Below, piece by piece: positions 56,704-64,000 of a stretch of DNA of 64,000 bases (the first letter of the stretch is position 1; each line of letters starts with the position of its first letter). Below the pieces are notes generated by a model that worked only from the letters and a program-made list of their open reading frames with translations, made no database searches and was not told the origin of the DNA. Source of the DNA: Pseudorasbora parva (taxonomy: Eukaryota > Chordata > Actinopteri > Cypriniformes > Gobionidae); the NCBI RefSeq assembly GCF_024679245.1, contig NC_090177.1, forward strand, positions 47,065,877 through 47,129,876. Reading direction: 5' to 3'. The translations under genes and the position numbers were made by a program.

Positions 56704-58302
56704 CTTCTTAACTCAACATCAGTGTCTCTTTGGTATTGCTCTTTCATGACTGTTCTCAGTTTGCATTATTGGCCCACTACTTGCCTAATCCACACTAAGA
56801 ATATTTGCAATGGGTTGACTTGGAGTCCAATGTACATGTGTAGACTCATCCCCTCTGTCATAATCAAGGAGTCAAGGGTCTGTCCCTATAAACCTCCCCT
56901 GTCCACTTGTGACACACTCCAAACTGGTGACAGGGATTATCCTCCACCTTGGTATCAAATGCACTTCTGTCAAGACCACTATCCTCAGATGATACAATTA
57001 AAACATAATTTCGATTGGTGGTATGGTTCTGTTCTGGGCAAGCACTCCCTGTGCATCATGAATAAGAGCAGTGATAAACCCCCATAAAGCAATGCTGATA
57101 TCCCCCAATCACTACTAATGAAAGCTCTGCCGGGCATCGTATTCCTATAGGTGGATGTACTCGGCTGATGAGAGCTTGACTAACGTGACCTGGCAGAGCT
57201 AATGGGGACAGGAGTTTACATTGGCAAAGATTGGAGCTAAGACAGTGGACAAGGTCATCAGTGTTAGGAATGAGGAAGGCATTCCCTGTCCTTCATCTCA
57301 TTATTTCAAGACATGCAAATTAGTAGAGTTTCCACCTTTTAAACTGATTGGAGTTGATGTCTTCCGATCATGGGACATCCAAATTAGGAACATGGTTAAA
57401 AAAAGTACATCCTAGGATCTACTATCTTTGTGTTGCTAAAAAAAGCAGGATTCCCTTGTGATGTTTTAACATAAATATCTTTGACTTTTATGCGGCCAGT
57501 TCTGGAGGAACGCTAGCCCAGTATGGGGAGATTACCTAAAGGTCTCTCTGAGTTAGAGAGGGTTTAAAAACATTGCAGCCGGATAAAAGGTATTCTGACA
57601 TCAACACTCCCATTGCAGAGTGAGAGATGAGGCAAAGCCACCTTGCATACTTTTACTTTATTAAGGACAATTCATCACCACTGCATTGCTTCCTGTCTGT
57701 GGCTCCAACACCTAGTTATCTACTACAGCAGCGCAGGACATTTGCCTTGCCCAGGAGTAAAACAAAAAGACATTAACTTTCTTTCATCCCACATGCTCTC
57801 AAATTGCTTTACAAATAACGTTTAGGTGTCTGGTTGTATGAAGTCTATTTCTGCTATATTTTTTTGTGTATTTGGGCTATATTACCTCACAGAATTTAAT
57901 TATAATATTATATCAGAATTATTTGATTTTACTTGCTTTTTAGATTGTTTAAAAACCAGGTGTATATAATGCTAGTTAATACTTCAGCATGTCTACAAGC
58001 AAAGCGGAATGCACCAAACATCTACCCAAAGTACTTTGGGCATGCTCCAGTAGCAAACCTGAACATGAACCTTTTTACTTGTCTTCAATATGACGAATCT
58101 GACCAACTGGGATCAAAAAATATCACGTGCATAATTTTGAGAACCAATGAGAATCTTCTGGTAGCATAAGCTCCCATTTGGGCATGTCTGGAGAATCATG
58201 ACTGTTAATGAAGAGGGAGGGATTATCGTTAATTAGCCAAAATCTGTAGAATACAAAAAGACCAAAGGGCAGCATCTCAACAGTGTAACTATCTGTTGAA
58301 CA
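56704..58302. other. ZP unit 3-4 intergenic spacer
   Basis: Carries GCCGGGCATC at about 57129 (shared with the next spacer; GACGGGCATC in the first three) and TTCATCTCATTA at about 57293. Confidence 0.6.
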
Positions 58303-60334
58303 ATGACAGGAAGTTGGTGTGCAGTGCAGTCTCTGGCACTTTGTGTGTGGTTTTGTGCTTTCTGTCATGCTGTTCCACAGTGGAGTAATCTGCCCCAGAA
58401 TCCCCAAGCTCTGATGTTACAGCAAACTGACCAGCGGCTTCAGAAGCAAGCTAGTCAGTCTCCTCAGTGGGTTCAACAGCAAGCTAGTCAGCAGGTTCAG
58501 AAGCCAGCTAGTCAGTCTCCTCAGTGGGTTCAACAGCAAGCTAGTCAGCAGGTTCAGAAGCCAGCTAGTCAGTCTCCTCAGTGGGTTCAACAGCAGGCTA
58601 GTCAGCAGGTTCAGAAGCCAGCTAGTCAGTCTCCTCAGTGGGTTCAACAGCAAGCTAGTCAGTCTCCTCAGTGGGTTCAACAGCAAGCTAGTCAACAGCA
58701 GGTTCAGCCTAAGCAGCCAGTGGTGCAGGCAGAGCCCCTTGACAAATGTGCTGTAGCTGATTATGAGCAGATCCAATGTGGCCCAGCTGGTACCAGTGGT
58801 GCTGAGTGTGACGCGCTCAACTGCTGCTTTAACGGACAGCAGTGCTACTATGGGAAGGCGGGTAAGAGTGTTGAGTCAATGTGAAGGGTTTCCTGTTAAA
58901 CTTCTCTTCAGCAATAACCTGCTCTCTTACCCTGTTCCCGTGACTGTCCAGTGTATAAGAGATGGTCAGTTTGTGGTAGTGGTGGCTAGAGATGTTACTC
59001 TGCCTCGATTGAGCCTGGATTCAGTCCGTCTCCTGGGTGGAAATGACCCACCTTGCAGTCCTGTGGGATCCACACCTTCCTTTGCTATATACCAGTTCCC
59101 TGTCACTGCATGTGGCACGAGCATGATGGTGGGTAGCTGCTTGTGCTTCTGTTCTGCTTAGAAAAGGACTGGATGCCAACAGTTACTATTTGCAGGAGGA
59201 TGGTGGCTATGTGGTGTATGAAAACAGGATGACCTCCTCGTATGAAGTGGGTGTCGGACCGCTTGGTTCCATCACAAGGGACAGCCATTTTGAGTAGGTG
59301 CTTTTTACACTTGTAGCACTTGTCAAGTATTAACATTTATGCTAAAGCTCCCTGTTTGTTGTACAGGCTTCTCTTCCAGTGTAGGTACTCTGGTACTTCT
59401 GTGGAAGCTCTTGTTGTGGAGGTCAACACTGTTCCTGCACCTCCACCAGTAGCTGCTTCTGGACCCCTCAGGGTGGAGCTTAGACTGGCAAATGGTCAAT
59501 GTGTCACCAAAGGCTGTGCAGAAGGCAAGTGTCTGTCCAAGTATGGAGGATTTTCTACAACTCCAGGTTGCAGCAGTTTCTGTTTAAATGCTGCGTTCTT
59601 CCTCAGGGGACGAGGCGTACACCTCTTACTACAGTGATGCTGATTATCCGGTCACAAAAGTCCTGCGGGAGCCGGTGTTTGTTGAGGTGCGGGTTTTGGA
59701 GAGGACTGACCCCAACATTGTCCTGATGCTGGGACGTTGCTGGGCGACATCAACCCCCAGTCCACTCAGTCTACCCCAGTGGGACCTTCTGGTCGATGGG
59801 TGAGTAAGGCTGGTCTTCATCCAGCTAGTGTGCTGTAAGGCCTTTCTGACTGCCCCTTTGCCTTCCAGATGCCCTTACCGGGATGACCGTTACCTGACCA
59901 CACTGGTTCCGGTGGCTGGATCTTCTGGTCTTCAGTTCCCAACCCACTACAAGCGCTTTGTTGTGAAGATGTTTACATTTGTGGATCCAGCATCACTGGC
60001 TCCTCTGCAGGAAACCGTATGCTCCACAGCCTTGCCTGAACCCTTAATATTAGTCTTTTTATAGTGGTTTCTGTGGCTTGACCCTTTTCCCCCTCTGTTA
60101 GATCTTCATCCACTGTAGTACAGCGGTGTGCCATCCCTCTTCTGGCTCCTGTGAGCAAAGCTGTGCTAGGAAAAGTGAGTGCTAGCTGTAAACTGACTTC
60201 AGGAACCATGAGAATTTGGTTTTTAAATGCCCCTCAATTCTACCATTTCTCTTCCAGGAAGAGATGCTGATGTCAAGACAATCTCTAGTGGACAAACTGT
60301 GGTGTCTAGTGGAGAAGTTACTCTGGTCATGTGA
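58303..60334 (+). pseudogene. Zona pellucida gene copy 4, intron 1 acceptor lost
   Basis: Equivalent exons: 58303-58861, 58941-59128, 59196-59293, 59367-59524, 59607-59799, 59869-60016, 60102-60174, 60258-60334. The reading frame would be sound (1494 nt), with five 11-residue and three 8-residue repeats. But the intron 1 acceptor at 58939-58940 is CG where copies 1-3 have AG. The nearest upstream AG (after CTTCTCTTCAG) would add 29 nt and meet a TGA within 11 codons; the next AG downstream also shifts the frame; retention of the intron stops after seven codons. Each outcome gives a secreted repeat-plus-trefoil protein without a ZP domain. I call it a pseudogene for the full-length product, but a truncated product is possible. 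Confidence 0.85.
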
Positions 60335-60353
60335 CTTTAGTGGTCTTAATAAA

Positions 60354-61955
60354 CTTCTTAACTCAACATCAGTGTCTCTTTGGTATTGCTCTTTCATGAC
60401 TGTTCTCAGTTTGCATTATTGGCCCACTACTTGCCTAATCCACACTAAGAATATTTGCAATGGGTTGACTTGGAGTCCAATGTACATGTGTAGACTCATC
60501 CCCTCTGTCATAATCAAGGAGTCAAGGGTCTGTCCCTATAAACCTCCCCTGTCCACTTGTGACACACTCCAAACTGGTGACAGGGATTATCCTCCACCTT
60601 GGTATCAAATGCACTTCTGTCAAGACCACTATCCTCAGATGATACAATTAAAACATAATTTCGATTGGTGGTATGGTTCTGTTCTGGGCAAGCACTCCCT
60701 GTGCATCATGAATAAGAGCAGTGATAAACCCCCATAAAGCAATGCTGATATCCCCCAATCACTACTAATGAAAGCTCTGCCGGGCATCGTATTCCTATAG
60801 GTGGATGTACTCGGCTGATGAGAGCTTGACTAACGTGACCTGGCAGAGCTAATGGGGACAGGAGTTTACATTGGCAAAGATTGGAGCTAAGACAGTGGAC
60901 AAGGTCATCAGTGTTAGGAATGAAGGCATTCCCTGTCCTTCATCTCGTTATTTCAAGACATGCAAATTAGTAGAGTTTCCACCTTTTAAACTGATTGGAG
61001 TTGATGTCTTCCGATCATGGGACATCCAAATTAGGAACATGGTTAAAAAAAGTACATCCTAGGATCTACTATCTTTGTGTTGCTAAAAAAAGCAGAAAAA
61101 ACATTCCCTTGTGATGTTTTAACATAAATATCTTTGACTTTTATGCGGCCAGTTCTGGAGGAACGCTAGCCCAGTATGGGGAGATTACCTAAAGGTCTCT
61201 CTGAGTTAGAGAGGGTTTAAAAACATTGCAGCCGGATAAAAGGTATTCTGACATCAACACTCCCATTGCAGAGTGAGAGATGAGGCAAAGCCACCTTGCA
61301 TACTTTTACTTTATTAAGGACAATTCATCACCACTGCATTGCTTCCTGTCTGTGGCTCCAACACCTAGTTATCTACTACAGCAGCGCAGGACATTTGCCT
61401 TGCCCAGGAGTAAAACAAAAAGACATTAACTTTCTTTCATCCCACATGCTCTCAAATTGCTTTACAAATAACGTTTAGGTGTCTGGTTGTATGAAGTCTA
61501 TTTCTGCTATATTTTTTTGTGTATTTGGGCTATATTACCTCACAGAATTTAATTATAATATTATATCAGAATTATTTGATTTTACTTGCTTTTTAGATTG
61601 TTTAAAAACCAGGTGTATATAATGCTAGTTAATACTTCAGCATGTCTACAAGCAAAGCGGAATGCACCAAACATCTACCCAAAGTACTTTGGGCATGCAC
61701 CAGTAGCAAACCTGAACATGGACCTTTTTACTTGTCTTCAATATGACGAATCTGACCAACTGGGATCAAAAAATATCACGTGCATAATTTTGAGAACCAA
61801 TGAGAATCTTCTGGTAGCATAAGCTCCCATTTGGGCATGTCTGGAGAATCATGACTGTTAATGAAGAGGGAGGGATTATCGTTAATTAGCCAAAATCTGT
61901 AGAATACAAAAAGACCAAAGGGCAGCATCTCAACAGTGTAACTATCTGTTGAACA
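60354..61955. other. ZP unit 4-5 intergenic spacer
   Basis: Most diverged of the spacers: a 3-bp loss (GAATGAAGGC at about 60920), a small insertion AAAAAACA at about 61096, and substitutions near 61698 and 61720. Nothing coding was recognised. Confidence 0.6.
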
Positions 61956-63987
61956 ATGACAGGAAGTTGGTGTGCAGTGCAGTCTCTGGCACTTTGTGTG
62001 TGGTTTTGTGCTTTCTGTCATGCTGTTCCACAGTGGAGTAATCTGCCCCAGAATCCCCAAGCTCTGATGTTACAGCAAACTGACCAGCGGCTTCAGAAGC
62101 AAGCTAGTCAGTCTCCTCAGTGGGTTCAACAGCAAGCTAGTCAGCAGGTTCAGAAGCCAGCTAGTCAGTCTCCTCAGTGGGTTCAACAGCGAGCTAGTCA
62201 GCAGGTTCAGAAGCCAGCTAGTCAGTCTCCTCAGTGGGTTCAACAGCAGGCTAGTCAGCAGGTTCAGAAGCCAGCTAGTCAGTCTCCTCAGTGGGTTCAA
62301 CAGCAAGCTAGTCAGTCTCCTCAGTGGGTTCAACAGCAAGCTAGTCAACAGCAGGTTCAGCCTAAGCAGCCAGTGGTGCAGGCAGAGCCCCTTGACAAAT
62401 GTGCTGTAGCTGATTATGAGCAGATCCAATGTGGCCCAGCTGGTACCAGTGGTGCTGAGTGTGACGCGCTCAACTGCTGCTTTAACGGACAGCAGTGCTA
62501 CTATGGGAAGGCGGGTAAGAGTGTTGAGTCAATGTGAAGGGTTTCCTGTTAAACTTCTCTTCAGCAATAACCTGCTCTCTTACCCTGTTCCCGTGACTGT
62601 CCAGTGTATAAGAGATGGTCAGTTTGTGGTAGTGGTGGCTAGAGATGTTACTCTGCCTCGATTGAGCCTGGATTCAGTCCGTCTCCTGGGTGGAAATGAC
62701 CCACCTTGCAGTCCTGTGGGATCCACACCTTCCTTTGCTATATACCAGTTCCCTGTCACTGCATGTGGCACGAGCATGATGGTGGGTAGCTGCTTGTGCT
62801 TCTGTTCTGCTTAGAAAAGGACTGGATGCCAACAGTTACTATTTGCAGGAGGATGGTGGCTATGTGGTGTATGAAAACAGGATGACCTCCTCGTATGAAG
62901 TGGGTGTCGGACCGCTTGGTTCCATCACAAGGGACAGCCATTTTGAGTAGGTGCTTTTTACACTTGTAGCACTTGTCAAGTATTAACATTTATGCTAAAG
63001 CTCCCTGTTTGTTGTACAGGCTTCTCTTCCAGTGTAGGTACTCTGGTACTTCTGTGGAAGCTCTGGTTGTGGAGGTCAACACTGTTCCTGCACCTCCACC
63101 AGTAGCTGCTTCTGGACCCCTCAGGGTGGAGCTTAGACTGGCAAATGGTCAATGTGTCACCAAAGGCTGTGCAGAAGGCAAGTGTCTGTCCAAGTATGGA
63201 GGATTTTCTACAACTCCAGGTTGCAGCAGTTTCTGTTTAAATGCTGCGTTCTTCCTCAGGGGACGAGGCGTACACCTCTTACTACAGTGATGCTGATTAT
63301 CCGGTCACAAAAGTCCTGCGGGAGCCGGTGTTTGTTGAGGTGCGGGTTTTGGAGAGGACTGACCCCAACATTGTCCTGATGCTGGGACGTTGCTGGGCGA
63401 CATCAACCCCCAGTCCACTCAGTCTACCCCAGTGGGACCTTCTGGTCGATGGGTGAGTAAGGCTGGTCTTCATCCAGCTAGTGTGCTGTAAGGCCTTTCT
63501 GACTGCCCCTTTGCCTTCCAGATGCCCTTACCGGGATGACCGTTACCTGACCACACTGGTTCCGGTGGCTGGATCTTCTGGTCTTCAGTTCCCAACCCAC
63601 TACAAGCGCTTTGTTGTGAAGATGTTTACATTTGTGGATCCAGCATCACTGGCTCCTCTGCAGGAAACCGTATGCTCCACAGCCTTGCCTGAACCCTTAA
63701 TATTAGTCTTTTTATAGTGGTTTCTGTGGCTTGACCCTTTTCCCCCTCTGTTAGATCTTCATCCACTGTAGTACAGCGGTGTGCCATCCCTCTTCTGGCT
63801 CCTGTGAGCAAAGCTGTGCTAGGAAAAGTGAGTGCTAGCTGTAAACTGACTTCAGGAACCATGAGAATTTGGTTTTTAAATGCCCCTCAATTCTACCATT
63901 TCTCTTCCAGGAAGAGATGCTGATGTCAAGACAATCTCTAGTGGACAAACTGTGGTGTCTAGTGGAGAAGTTACTCTGGTCATGTGA
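61956..63987 (+). pseudogene. Zona pellucida gene copy 5, same acceptor loss as copy 4
   Basis: Equivalent exons: 61956-62514, 62594-62781, 62849-62946, 63020-63177, 63260-63452, 63522-63669, 63755-63827, 63911-63987. The stop codon is inside the window, but the poly(A) signal would fall just beyond 64000. The repeat number equals copy 4, with one Gln-to-Arg change (VQQR). The intron 1 acceptor at 62592-62593 is CG, identical to copy 4, so the two share the lesion by descent or gene conversion. The predicted outcome is the same truncated repeat-plus-trefoil protein. Confidence 0.85.
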
Positions 63988-64000
63988 CTTTAGTGGTCTT

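Larger units (their letters stand above)
45686..64000 (+). repeat. Tandem array of five zona pellucida gene units
   Basis: Units start at 45686, 49393, 53109, 56808 and 60458 (each at the CAATGGGTTGACTTGG string), giving periods of 3707, 3716, 3699 and 3650 bp; unit 5 runs off the window end. Each holds about 1.5 kb of spacer followed by an eight-exon gene. Spacers and introns are nearly as similar as exons, so the duplications are recent or homogenised. Shared variants group units 4 and 5 (acceptor CG, GCCGGGCATC in the spacer, Glu to Asp in the trefoil) and units 3-5 (GCTGTAGCTGA in exon 1). Confidence 0.96.

Overview
The window looks like nuclear DNA of a teleost, most likely a cyprinid (carp/zebrafish relatives). 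The grounds are AT-rich non-coding DNA, short GT-AG introns, vertebrate egg-coat genes, and a mobile-element mix typical of fish: DIRS, ISL2EU, Tc1, EnSpm-like, I-like and L1-like LINEs, Gypsy. A palindromic interspersed repeat near the left end is of a type I know from cyprinids. No prokaryotic features, CRISPR array, rRNA or convincing tRNA gene was seen.

Layout. 1-2144: AT-rich DNA with an inverted cyprinid repeat. 2145-6638: a minus-strand DIRS retroelement with inverted terminal repeats, inserted in a palindromic repeat; its reverse transcriptase has lost its catalytic core. 6934-9165: a decayed gene with transposase-like and Ulp1-protease-like segments. 9610-12076: a decayed ISL2EU element (THAP/DDE transposase plus convergent YqaJ nuclease). 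12304-16053: a Tc1 copy inserted in a TA microsatellite and itself split by a 2.1-kb palindromic EnSpm-like element. 16960-18540: a 5'-truncated LINE. 18542-18780: a small MITE. 19055-22879: an L1-like LINE with a 13-bp target duplication but no RT domain. 22893-26687: nothing coding recognised. 26688-31516: a TIR-bounded element with a 22-bp minisatellite inside one end, a 60-bp minisatellite inside the other, and a spliced minus-strand DUF4806-like gene between. About 31900-44285: an I-like LINE broken by three later insertions, each with its own target duplication: a second Tc1 copy, a solo LTR, and a Gypsy element whose two 705-bp LTRs are inverted relative to each other.

45686-64000 is the main host-gene content: five tandem 3.65-3.72-kb units, each with an eight-exon zona pellucida (egg envelope) gene of the trefoil-bearing ZP4/ZP1 (ZPB) class. 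The encoded protein has a signal peptide, Gln/Pro-rich repeats, a P-type trefoil, a ZP domain, a furin site and no membrane anchor. Copies 1 and 2 look intact. Copy 3 has an 8-bp frameshift deletion and a damaged poly(A) signal. Copies 4 and 5 share an AG-to-CG change at the intron 1 acceptor, which should truncate the protein just after the trefoil. Recent duplication is therefore running alongside decay. The intact copies would supply secreted subunits of the egg envelope; everything left of the array is essentially layered transposons.
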